25,026 bases of DNA from Stramenopiles sp. TOSAG23-2 (lineage: Eukaryota; Sar): NCBI GenBank assembly GCA_900128395.1, contig LT649458.1, positions 1-25,026 of the forward strand, written 5' to 3'. Below the pieces are notes generated by a model. It was not told the DNA's origin, made no database searches, and saw nothing but the letters and a program-made list of their open reading frames with translations. The translations under genes and the position numbers were made by a program. Below, piece by piece: positions 18,074-25,026 of this stretch. The first letter of the stretch is position 1; every line of letters begins with the position of its first letter.

Positions 18074-19411
18074 TCATTTTCCACTTTTCTTCTCTTCATC
18101 AAATTCTGAAAATAATTTAGTAATAAATGGATGGTTCATCGCATCTTTTGGTGATATACGACATTTTGGATCCAAATGTAACATTGAACATAATAAGTCC
18201 ATTGCATATGGATCATTTGATAATCCAAGTTCTGGATATTTCTTCAAAACGGATGGTAAATTAGATACTACATCGATTTGCCTTGCTATAATCTTTTCTG
18301 GTGTACGCCCATTGACTGCAAATAAACCTTTTAAAAATACATTGCCATTATCTACTTTGGATTTATAACTAAACCATAAAGGGAAACCAGAGCATATTTC
18401 TAAAAATATACACCCAACTGACCACATATCTACTGCATGTGGGGCACTATCATCACGTAATGTTTTTTTAACAGTCTCAGAGCTATGGCCTACTTTACGT
18501 GCACATTGTAAACTCAATGCTTCTGGTGGCAAATACTCTGGAGTTGCACTGTTTACTTTTTCCACATTGTCAAAATCATATGCAGACCCAAAATCAATTA
18601 CTTTTAAACTATGAAAATTATCTTCCCCACGCATGTAATTGACTAATACATTATCTGGTTTTAAATCAGAATGCACCGTATTGCTATCACTGATAAGCTC
18701 TAATGCTTCAAATAGTTTCAATAAAAATTTACGCAATACATTTGTATCTTGCTTCATAGCTTTCCAAAAACTGCGGCGTCTACATGTATAAATACGTGTA
18801 CCTTTATGAAAACTACCTTTCAGCTCCCATAATAATTCCGTTAATGGTATACCGCATTTTTCAAAGACCAACCATAAATCAGTTGATGTATCAATTGTGG
18901 TAATCAATTTAGCGATGGAACGTATACCTGGATATATTGATGGATTTACTTTCCATAACCATGCATTATTACTATCGTCATCTTCATCCTCTGGTGGATC
19001 CATTGCTTCACATATACCTAACATTGTACGTAAGGAACCACCTTCATCAAACCACATCCTACCAAACCATTGTTCGTTCAACCCAGTCTCCACATTACGC
19101 TTTGCTTCACTAGTTGGCCCTTTTACTAATTGTTTCACTGCAAATGAACGTCCACTGTTTTTCATTTTACAATCCCATACGGTACCAAAACCTCCTTCTC
19201 CAAGTTTTGTCGTCTTTTCAAAACCTGGTGGGTTTCTTTTTTCAACAGAGTTATTACTTTTTTTCTTTCTCCCCCCACTGACTCTCTTATTATTATTACT
19301 ATTGATTTTACCATGTGATGATGGTCTACTTGTAGATAATTTACGACTACCAAATGTTGATTTAGTAGTATTTTTTCTACGTCTTGATACGGAACTTCCA
19401 AATGATGACAT
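18074..19411 (-). CDS. Serine/threonine protein kinase, non-RD type
   Basis: 445 aa. The first 62 residues are Ser/Arg/Lys-rich and disordered. The kinase domain runs from about 64 to 433: glycine loop GEGGFGTV (71-78), Lys93 in AVKQL, catalytic loop HSDLKPDN (247-254, Asp249), DFG at 273-275, activation segment ending ATPEYLPPEA (289-298), and DMWSVGCIFLEI (328-339). Catalytic residues are intact, so an active enzyme is expected. HSD replaces HRD, making it a non-RD kinase. A long insert with an acidic run (EDEDDD, 141-146) lies between the lysine and the hinge. The fold is of CMGC/CDK-like type in its C-lobe, but I cannot place it in a named subfamily. Its ATG is only 2 nt after the Tfb5 stop on the same strand, and there is no other in-frame ATG before the glycine loop. 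Confidence 0.9.
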   Translation of the reverse strand: MSSFGSSVSRRRKNTTKSTFGSRKLSTSRPSSHGKINSNNNKRVSGGRKKKSNNSVEKRNPPGFEKTTKLGEGGFGTVWDCKMKNSGRSFAVKQLVKGPTSEAKRNVETGLNEQWFGRMWFDEGGSLRTMLGICEAMDPPEDEDDDSNNAWLWKVNPSIYPGIRSIAKLITTIDTSTDLWLVFEKCGIPLTELLWELKGSFHKGTRIYTCRRRSFWKAMKQDTNVLRKFLLKLFEALELISDSNTVHSDLKPDNVLVNYMRGEDNFHSLKVIDFGSAYDFDNVEKVNSATPEYLPPEALSLQCARKVGHSSETVKKTLRDDSAPHAVDMWSVGCIFLEICSGFPLWFSYKSKVDNGNVFLKGLFAVNGRTPEKIIARQIDVVSNLPSVLKKYPELGLSNDPYAMDLLCSMLHLDPKCRISPKDAMNHPFITKLFSEFDEEKKSGK

Positions 19412-19413
19412 AT

Positions 19414-19638
19414 TTATTCAAAATCTTCGCGGTTTACTTGTAAGGTATCAAAATAATCCCTAACTTGTGTCTTTATATAATTGACTTTATCGCGTTTAAC
19501 TAATAATTGTTCTGAGTTTTCCTTTTTATATGATAATATAAATTTCTGTTCAGCTGGTTGCTGATCGTTTAAATGGAGTATATATGAGCGTACGTCTGGT
19601 TTACAAGTTAATAATGCAGCTTCTACTCTTTTTACCAT
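19414..19638 (-). CDS. TFB5: TFIIH subunit Tfb5 / TTDA (GTF2H5) homologue
   Basis: 74 aa, close to the family length of about 70. MVKRVEAALLTCKPDVRSYI followed by LHLNDQQPAEQKFILSY matches the conserved Tfb5 pattern MV(K/N)..(E/K)G.L..CDP...(F/Y)(L/I)L.L.......KFII. The C-terminal part (VKRDKVNYIKTQVRDYFDTL) matches the final dimerisation helix. Tfb5 binds the Tfb2/p52 subunit and stabilises the TFIIH core in nucleotide excision repair and transcription initiation. It is the upstream gene of a tandem pair: stop TAA, two bases, then the kinase ATG. It diverges from the SPFH gene. Confidence 0.88.
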   Translation of the reverse strand: MVKRVEAALLTCKPDVRSYILHLNDQQPAEQKFILSYKKENSEQLLVKRDKVNYIKTQVRDYFDTLQVNREDFE

Positions 19639-20470
19639 ATGTGTTGTATAGTATATGTATTAAAAAAAATTGATAACTAAAACAAAAAAATAATAAAAAT
19701 GTATATAATTTCGTATAAATACTTCAAAGGAGGAGAATGGATATAATATAATATATGTATATATATATATATATCGTATTTCACAATAAAATAGATAAAA
19801 CCGAAGATGAACGAAGCTATACTTATCTTTGATTATCTATCTTTCTTTCTTTCTATGTATGTATCATGTATATATCATGTATGAATCTCGTGTATTTCTG
19901 TTATACAGTAGTATTCAATCTATATGTCACATATATATCAGTATTCATTTTACCAGCTGGGCCAGCTAACCAGCTAACCGCTAACGTCTATTATAGAACT
20001 GTACCAGGTAGTCTAGCTAGAGCGCTAGCTGGCCCGCTGGGCTAGAGCTAGCTAGAGCTAGCCCTGGGCTAGCCCAGCTAGCTCCTCATAGAGGTAATTT
20101 GCTTATAATAGCAGGTACAAGTACTGTAAATAGTCTATTATAACACTTTACACAGTATACGCATCCTTAGACATCCAATGATCCAATGATCTAAATGGAC
20201 TAATAAGTTGCCAAGATAGAGCAAGATGAAGACAGCAGAGAGGAGCGATGATCTCTCAATTTTATTGTGTGTTACTGCTATTATACTACACGCACCTGAC
20301 ATCACAATGCTATGTAATGCTAATAATCATCAGTGCATAATAATAATAAATAATTCTAAGCACCTAATAATAATTAAAAATGAATAAATAGCTATCCAAC
20401 TAAGAAAGATAATGATTACTAACTATACAACTGTAGCTACGATACCAGGCAGAGAAAAGTATATAGACAT

Positions 20471-20513
<43 letters not shown>

Positions 20514-20530
20514 TATAATAAAAATATAAC
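19639..20530. promoter_or_regulatory. Divergent promoter region, Tfb5-kinase / SPFH gene
   Basis: 892 bp, the longest divergent spacer. It has TA microsatellites next to both starts (about 19755-19775 and 20480-20520), a CTTT run near 19837-19853, a GC-rich palindrome cluster at 19953-20085, and a direct repeat ATCCAATGATCCAATGATC at 20173-20191. No open frame looks like a gene; the 103-codon minus frame at 20437-20748 mostly overlaps the SPFH coding sequence and is rejected. Confidence 0.6.
19953..20085. repeat. GC-rich AGCT/GGGCC palindrome cluster in divergent promoter
   Basis: CCAGCTGGGCCAGC at 19953-19966 equals 15590-15603. TAGCTGGCCCGCTGG at 20026-20040 equals 4209-4223. CTGGGCTAGCCCAG at 20064-20077 is a perfect 14-bp palindrome, and GGGCTAG (20039-20045) pairs with CTAGCCC (20058-20064). 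The composition is strikingly unlike the surrounding AT-rich DNA. The function is not known; a transcription-factor site cluster or cruciform is possible. Confidence 0.75.
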
Positions 20531-21607
20531 ATGGTGTTGATTCCACTTCTAATTGTTGCTGCTGTCATAGCTCTTTCGATATGGTTATTAGGGAAAAGCC
20601 TTATTGTTGTACATGTAGCGGAAGGTGTTGTGATTGAACGAGTTGGGAAATTTCGCCGTCTATTATCACCTGGTTTGAACTGTATTGTACCTTTCCTAGA
20701 TAGTCCAAGGATTTTTTTTTGGAGAAAAACATTTATTGATAGGAACAAGCGTGTGCGTGAGGAGAAAATAGAAAATTACCGCGTAGATTGCAGAGAATCT
20801 ATGTTCAATTTTCTGGAACAGCAAGTATATACACGTGATACGATTCAAGTACGTGTTAATGCTTTAATGTATTATAAAATAGTACATGTGAAAAAAGCTA
20901 TTTATGGTGTAGATGATTTGCACTCTGCTGTTGGTAATGTAGCACAATCGGAGATGAAAATGATCTTTGGTTCCATGACTTTCACAGAAGCATTGTCAGC
21001 ACAGGATAAGATCAATGAATTGCTTATTCCAAAATTTAACCAAGAATTCGAAGCATGGGGTGTATATTGTACACGCGTAGAAGTATTGGATTTTATGCCT
21101 TCCCAAAGTGTGGTGAGACAGTTAAAATTACAAATGCTTGCAGAACGTAACAGGCGTGCTGCATTTATTGTTGCGGAAGGTCAAAAAAGTGCTATGAGAA
21201 AAGAATCAGAAGGTATTCGCGTGGAAAAATACCAAATGGGAGTTGCAGAGCAAGAAGCAACACGACGTTTGTCAGAAGGTGAAGCTGAGGCAAAGGTTAA
21301 TTTAGCACAAGCTGAAAGTCGTGCATTACATGTTGTACAAGAAGCTATTAGTAAAGATGGTGCTTCGCAATCTAAATATTTAATAACTGGTAAATATTTA
21401 GATTTAATGGATACAGTCATCGGGAAAAATGTTGGCCAAGTCGATAAGACCATTTATTTACCATTTGCTGTTGAGCCTATTATGGGTTTTGTTGGTACAT
21501 TACCAAAGGTATATGGACGTAATTGTATTAAGAATGGTGGTAACAATAGGAGAAATGTACCAAGAGGAAGAAGAGAAGAAAAATTAAATGATGATGATTT
21601 GAATTAA
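20531..21607 (+). CDS. Stomatin/prohibitin-like SPFH membrane protein
   Basis: 358 aa. An N-terminal hydrophobic anchor (residues 2-28, LIPLLIVAAVIALSIWLLGK) is followed by the SPFH domain: EGVVIERVGKFRRLLSPGLN (31-50), then VDCRESMFNFLEQQVYTRD (85-103) and VRVNALMYYKI (107-117). An Ala/Glu-rich coiled-coil stretch (about 200-265, AERNRRAAFIVAEGQ through EAEAKVNLAQAESRA) mediates oligomerisation in this family, and a C-terminal region precedes a basic tail. The layout fits stomatin and stomatin-like proteins, which build ring scaffolds in membrane microdomains and regulate channels or proteases. No mitochondrial presequence like that of SLP2 is obvious, so plasma or endosomal membrane is more likely. 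It converges with the SNARE gene. Confidence 0.9.
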   Translation: MVLIPLLIVAAVIALSIWLLGKSLIVVHVAEGVVIERVGKFRRLLSPGLNCIVPFLDSPRIFFWRKTFIDRNKRVREEKIENYRVDCRESMFNFLEQQVYTRDTIQVRVNALMYYKIVHVKKAIYGVDDLHSAVGNVAQSEMKMIFGSMTFTEALSAQDKINELLIPKFNQEFEAWGVYCTRVEVLDFMPSQSVVRQLKLQMLAERNRRAAFIVAEGQKSAMRKESEGIRVEKYQMGVAEQEATRRLSEGEAEAKVNLAQAESRALHVVQEAISKDGASQSKYLITGKYLDLMDTVIGKNVGQVDKTIYLPFAVEPIMGFVGTLPKVYGRNCIKNGGNNRRNVPRGRREEKLNDDDLN

Positions 21608-22190
21608 AGAAAAAGATAATTCGTACATTCGTATATTTATGTTACAAACGACAATTACGTTTGGTGTGAGAGAGTGTTGGAAAAATTCTTTTTTTGTGTG
21701 TTGTTTCCAAACATTTTGTTTTTTTATAAAAAAAATTAAAAAGTGATTTTAATATATTAAATTAAATGATGGTTAAAATCTAAGTTCATAATAATTTTAC
21801 ACTTCTCGTGTTTAAGTAATATGCTCAATACTCAATCGCAAGAATAATATGCTATCCTACTATAGTAAAGCTCTAATGCACCTCTGCAAACTAATATGAT
21901 ATGGTCATACTCTACAAGCACAAGTAGGTTTCTATCCTTCCAACATGTTCGAACGTTGAACGCGTTGGACATATTAAATTAATATAACTCTAGACTTGTT
22001 TTAAATAATGAGTTCATATTTTTTTAAAATACAAATGATGTGCGCCGTGCTTTTTTTAAAATATATAATTTTGGTATATTTTTAAAAAACTTCTCTCTTC
22101 TCTCTGTACACCATGTAGAAACTCTTTTTCCTATATCCTCTCATTCACTTTATCATTTTTAAAATTATATTTATATATAACTTAATCATT
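21608..22190. other. Convergent spacer between the SPFH and SNARE genes
   Basis: 583 bp. It holds a long inverted copy of the dispersed repeat (21767-21940), followed by ACATGTTCGAACGTTGAACG (21943-21962), which includes the palindrome GTTCGAAC, and then AT-rich DNA with CTCTCTTCTCTCT at 22091-22103. No gene seen. Confidence 0.6.
21767..21940 (-). repeat. Dispersed convergent-spacer repeat, copy 4
   Basis: About 174 bp, inverted relative to copies 2 and 3. ATATGCTCAATACTCAATC (21819-21837) is the exact inverse complement of 10022-10040. A 22-bp word at 21857-21878 and AGTAGGTTTCTATCCTTC (21923-21940) are exact inverse complements of words in copy 3b. This copy joins features that are separate in copies 2 and 3, so it is the best reference for full length. 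Confidence 0.85.
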
Positions 22191-22967
22191 TTAAAAATTC
22201 CAATCGTGTTCCCATGAATCCAAACGTCTTGCTGGTGTTGGTGCTTCTGATACTTTAGCATCTCCAGAATCTGCTGGTGGTGCATCAAATACACCTGCCA
22301 TTGCAAGGACTACAAGTATAATGATCACAAAGATTAAAAAGACCATGCCTTTTAATTTCCAGCCTTGTACCATTTGGTGACATTTAACAGCTTTTGCCTT
22401 TTTGTTAAATCGTTCAGCATTTTCAGCTAATTGAATTGTATTTTGTTGTAATTTGTTTGTTTCGTTCAAATTTTCCAATGCTTTAGCAATATTACCACTC
22501 ATGACATTTGTAACAGCTTCCACATCTTTTGTTAATTTTGCTATTTTACTTTTTTCTTCGATTTTATCGTATTCCTTGAAAAGCTGTGCAAATTTCTTCT
22601 TGAACTTGCTATTGAAAGCACCTTCAGCTGCGTCTTGCCATTTGCCACGAAATGCTTGTTCGAACTGAGCCATAGTATCAGCAATTAAACCAGAATATGC
22701 AACACCTTCTGGTACAGCCATGGAAGTAAACGCAATGACGATTAAATCCCTTTCCCCATAAAGACATACTTTGTATCCTTCGTTTTTATTTGCCCATCCA
22801 TTTCTTTTCCCCATGTTATCTGCCATGAATGAATTGAATTTTGGTTGACTTAGGAACGCTTCAAGCTTAGCAATATATTGGTCTGAACCATATTTTGTCA
22901 ACACTACTTTCGAATTATTGTTCATGCGAACAATTGCCATGAAAAATATATGTTGAAATGTCGCCAT
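22191..22967 (-). CDS. Longin-type R-SNARE-like protein lacking the zero-layer arginine
   Basis: 258 aa, ATG to TAA. Residues 1-130 look like a longin domain (IFFMAIVRMNNNSKVVLTKY as first strands, DLIVIAFTS in the middle, MAQFEQAF helix). A SNARE-like helix spans about 141-200 and a transmembrane segment 206-225 (GMVFLIFVIIILVVLAMAGV). A luminal tail of about 33 residues, unusually long for a VAMP7/YKT6-type protein, follows. Aligning NIAKALENLNE with the NI..V..R pattern of VAMP7 puts Asn166 at the zero layer, and no Arg occurs between 142 and 185. By family, longin SNAREs drive vesicle fusion; here a regulatory or atypical SNARE is possible. An alternative start at Met10 would shorten the first longin strand. 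Confidence 0.82.
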   Translation of the reverse strand: MATFQHIFFMAIVRMNNNSKVVLTKYGSDQYIAKLEAFLSQPKFNSFMADNMGKRNGWANKNEGYKVCLYGERDLIVIAFTSMAVPEGVAYSGLIADTMAQFEQAFRGKWQDAAEGAFNSKFKKKFAQLFKEYDKIEEKSKIAKLTKDVEAVTNVMSGNIAKALENLNETNKLQQNTIQLAENAERFNKKAKAVKCHQMVQGWKLKGMVFLIFVIIILVVLAMAGVFDAPPADSGDAKVSEAPTPARRLDSWEHDWNF

Positions 22968-23663
22968 GATGATGAAATTATAACAATACCAATGTATATA
23001 TTGGTTTTTCTTCCTTTTTTTTTGTATGTATATATATATCTATGTATATATCTGGTACTACTTTCTAACGGTGTGACTGTATATGTATATATATAAAGTA
23101 TGTGTGAGTGTGTCATATAAATCTTTTTATAGGAAGAAAAGAAGTTTATATTAGATCCATCCTTTTTTATTATTATAGGAGTGTATTACTATACGCTATA
23201 CATGTACCAATTATTGGATATTTTGGCCTATTACTAGCTTGAAATACAGTCACACAGCACTGACGACTGTTGACTAGTGCTAGTTTTAAAATTGGGACCG
23301 ACGAGTGCACGAGCAAAGTTAAAGTGCCAAAACGAGCGTGAAAAAATATTGAAGAGAAGAGATGATCGTGGTGCGATCTGGAAATTGTGCAATTCTTTTT
23401 TTTATTATTACAACACAAGCACAAAGCACAACACAACAATTAGTCTATTAATATACTGTATCCGGAGTGTTCGGCATACCTTTTCTTCAAAAGAATTATT
23501 ATAATGTAACATATATTGATAGTAAATACATACATACAATATGTAATATAGAACAGCAAGAACAAATAATCAATCAATACAGCAACATAAGATACTTTCG
23601 TATATATACATATTATATCATCACAGTTATATCCCGAATCAAACGAACATCAATAGCAACAAT
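22968..23663. promoter_or_regulatory. Divergent promoter region, SNARE / CSN6 gene
   Basis: 696 bp between start codons. TATATG microsatellites lie near the SNARE start (about 23020-23095), and TTTTATAGGAAGAAAAG at 23125-23141 repeats the word at 149-165. A more balanced segment at 23245-23345 (CACTGACGACTGTTGACTAG, then GGGACCGACGAGTGCACGAG) separates the two halves. No gene supported; the 75-88-codon open frames at 23173-23504 in both directions overlap each other and look fortuitous. Confidence 0.5.
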
Positions 23664-24563
23664 ATGGCAGAACAAGCAAATGCACAAGCTAGTTTACATC
23701 CACTTGTATTAATCAATGTCTCTGACCATTATACACGTGTAAAAGTAAAAAAAATGAAACAAATGGAAGACGTACCGCGCGTATTTGGCATATTATTTGG
23801 TGTGCAAAAAGGCATGACAGTTGATATTATCGAATCGTATGAAATGGTATATACGATAGATGAACAAACTGGTGCAGTTAATTTCGATGCAGAATTTTTA
23901 GAAAAAAAGAAAGATTTAACAACACAAATTTTTCCAGATTTTGAAATATTGGGTTGGTATGCGACAGGGTCTGAAATCAAAGCATGTGATTTAATAACGC
24001 ATAAAGCATTTTGTGAATTCAATGAAAACCCATTGTATCTATTGATTAAACCAGATGAATTGAGTGAAGATGGAGAAACTTTGCCTATATCATTGTACGA
24101 AACGCGTACACAAATGAATACGGAGGATGGCAGTGCAAATACAATTTTTGTTAATGTTGATTTTAAAATTGATGCAATTGAACCAGAAAGAATCTGCGTT
24201 GATCATATTGCACAACAAACACCAAGTGGGAATGTACCTGCTATTGTCCCTCATTTAACCAGTCTACGCTCTGCTGTGGATACGCTTGCATCTCGTGTAG
24301 ATACATTGCGTAATTTTTTAGTTGCAACACAACAAGGTAAAATCCCGATGAATCATGCATTGGTACGGCAAGCAGTTAGTCTATGTAATCAATTACCATT
24401 GATGGAAAGCGAAGCATTGAAAGGGGAATTATTAACAGAATCGAATGATACAATGTTAGTTTCCTATTTAGCAAGTATTACTAAATGTTCAAGTCAATTG
24501 AATGAAGTTATGAGTAAATATAGCGAAGCATATACAGATCAAGCATTAAGAAACTTGCCATAA
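23664..24563 (+). CDS. CSN6: COP9 signalosome subunit 6
   Basis: 299 aa, starting MAEQANAQASLHPLVLINVS. An MPN domain spans about 11-147: LHPLVLINVSDHYTRV (11-26), RVFGILFGVQKG (39-50), FEILGWYATG (93-102). The JAMM zinc motif (HxH...D) is absent, as expected for the non-catalytic MPN subunits CSN6 and eIF3f/Rpn8. The region ERICVDHIAQQTPSG and the C-terminal helical bundle (LASRVDTLRNFL, ALVRQAVSLCNQLP, MLVSYLASITKCSSQLNEVM) match CSN6 rather than Rpn8 or eIF3f. CSN6 pairs with CSN5 in the complex that removes NEDD8 from cullins. Length is close to the human protein minus its N-terminal extension. It is intron-free and diverges from the SNARE gene. Confidence 0.92.
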   Translation: MAEQANAQASLHPLVLINVSDHYTRVKVKKMKQMEDVPRVFGILFGVQKGMTVDIIESYEMVYTIDEQTGAVNFDAEFLEKKKDLTTQIFPDFEILGWYATGSEIKACDLITHKAFCEFNENPLYLLIKPDELSEDGETLPISLYETRTQMNTEDGSANTIFVNVDFKIDAIEPERICVDHIAQQTPSGNVPAIVPHLTSLRSAVDTLASRVDTLRNFLVATQQGKIPMNHALVRQAVSLCNQLPLMESEALKGELLTESNDTMLVSYLASITKCSSQLNEVMSKYSEAYTDQALRNLP

Positions 24564-25026
24564 CTGCTGTTGATTGATGGCATGTGATGAAAGAGATATA
24601 CATGTATCTTACAGTATAGCAGCCTATTAATAAATGATGCTCTTCTTTTTCTATATGTCTAATATGATCTAGTTAAATTTTTTTTTTATTATTATTATTT
24701 TTTTTTTATATAATATTAATACCACACCATATTATCTTCTTTTTTTTTTTTGATATTACTACCAGGTATTGTAATTATTGGAACAACCAGCAGGTATTTA
24801 GTAGACTATGGTGGTTATTATACAGGTATTAGTGGGTGTGGTATTAATAATTATTATAACCCCTCAACAAATAAAATGCTTATATAATATATCATAATAA
24901 ATATGATAATGATAAAATGCCATTCCATTACATATCAAAAATAATCATATATAATGCAGTACTAAACAAATAACACAAATTAGGAGGTCATGTATTGTAT
25001 TTCCAAACAATATATACCACGAAATG
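24564..25026. other. Spacer downstream of CSN6 to the window end
   Basis: 463 bp, T-run-rich (24678-24710 and 24740-24752), with CAGGTATT three times (24764, 24791, 24823 region) between 24760 and 24835. No copy of the dispersed repeat is visible. On the minus strand the last few codons before a TAA near 24982 are open to the window end, which could be the tail of a converging gene but is too short to call. Confidence 0.4.

Overview
The window reads as nuclear DNA of a unicellular eukaryote with an AT-rich, gene-dense, intron-poor genome. Evidence: a COP9 signalosome subunit, a TFIIH subunit, a SNARE, a calcineurin-B-like protein, a protein kinase and a 25S rRNA methyltransferase; AT-rich spacers full of TA microsatellites; and one convincing GT-AG intron. 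TAA, TAG and TGA all end genes, so the genetic code is standard. The DEP/DUF1769 protein, the repeat-rich S74 protein and the CEP19/TBCC-like protein suggest a flagellated protist such as a stramenopile or haptophyte. The lineage cannot be settled from sequence alone. I see no tRNA, rRNA, CRISPR array or complete transposon.

Layout: a possible gene start runs off the left edge (-). Then come DEP/DUF1769 membrane protein (+), unknown membrane protein (-), secreted S74 repeat protein with one intron (+), TLC-like membrane protein (+), Bmt2 rRNA methyltransferase (-), EF-hand protein (+), CEP19-like/Tudor/TBCC protein (-), SDR-like tail-anchored protein (+), protein kinase (-) directly behind TFIIH Tfb5 (-), SPFH/stomatin protein (+), longin SNARE (-) and CSN6 (+). 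Gene polarity almost strictly alternates, so spacers alternate between divergent (5'-5') and convergent (3'-3').

The two spacer classes carry different sequence. Four of the five convergent spacers contain copies of one dispersed repeat of about 175 bp, with exact shared words of 18-22 bp. Three divergent spacers carry GC-rich boxes built around GCTGGCCC/GGGCCAGC, with exact 14-15 bp matches. The genes share no pathway: they are housekeeping (transcription/repair, rRNA modification, protein turnover), membrane traffic and signalling genes, plus one putative extracellular fibre.

Most notable points: the spacer-specific repeat families; a 2-nt gap between the Tfb5 stop and the kinase start; a secreted, probably self-cleaving S74 protein with three homogenised tandem-repeat arrays; a CEP19-like/Tudor/TBCC architecture that keeps the arginine finger; and a longin SNARE lacking the zero-layer arginine.
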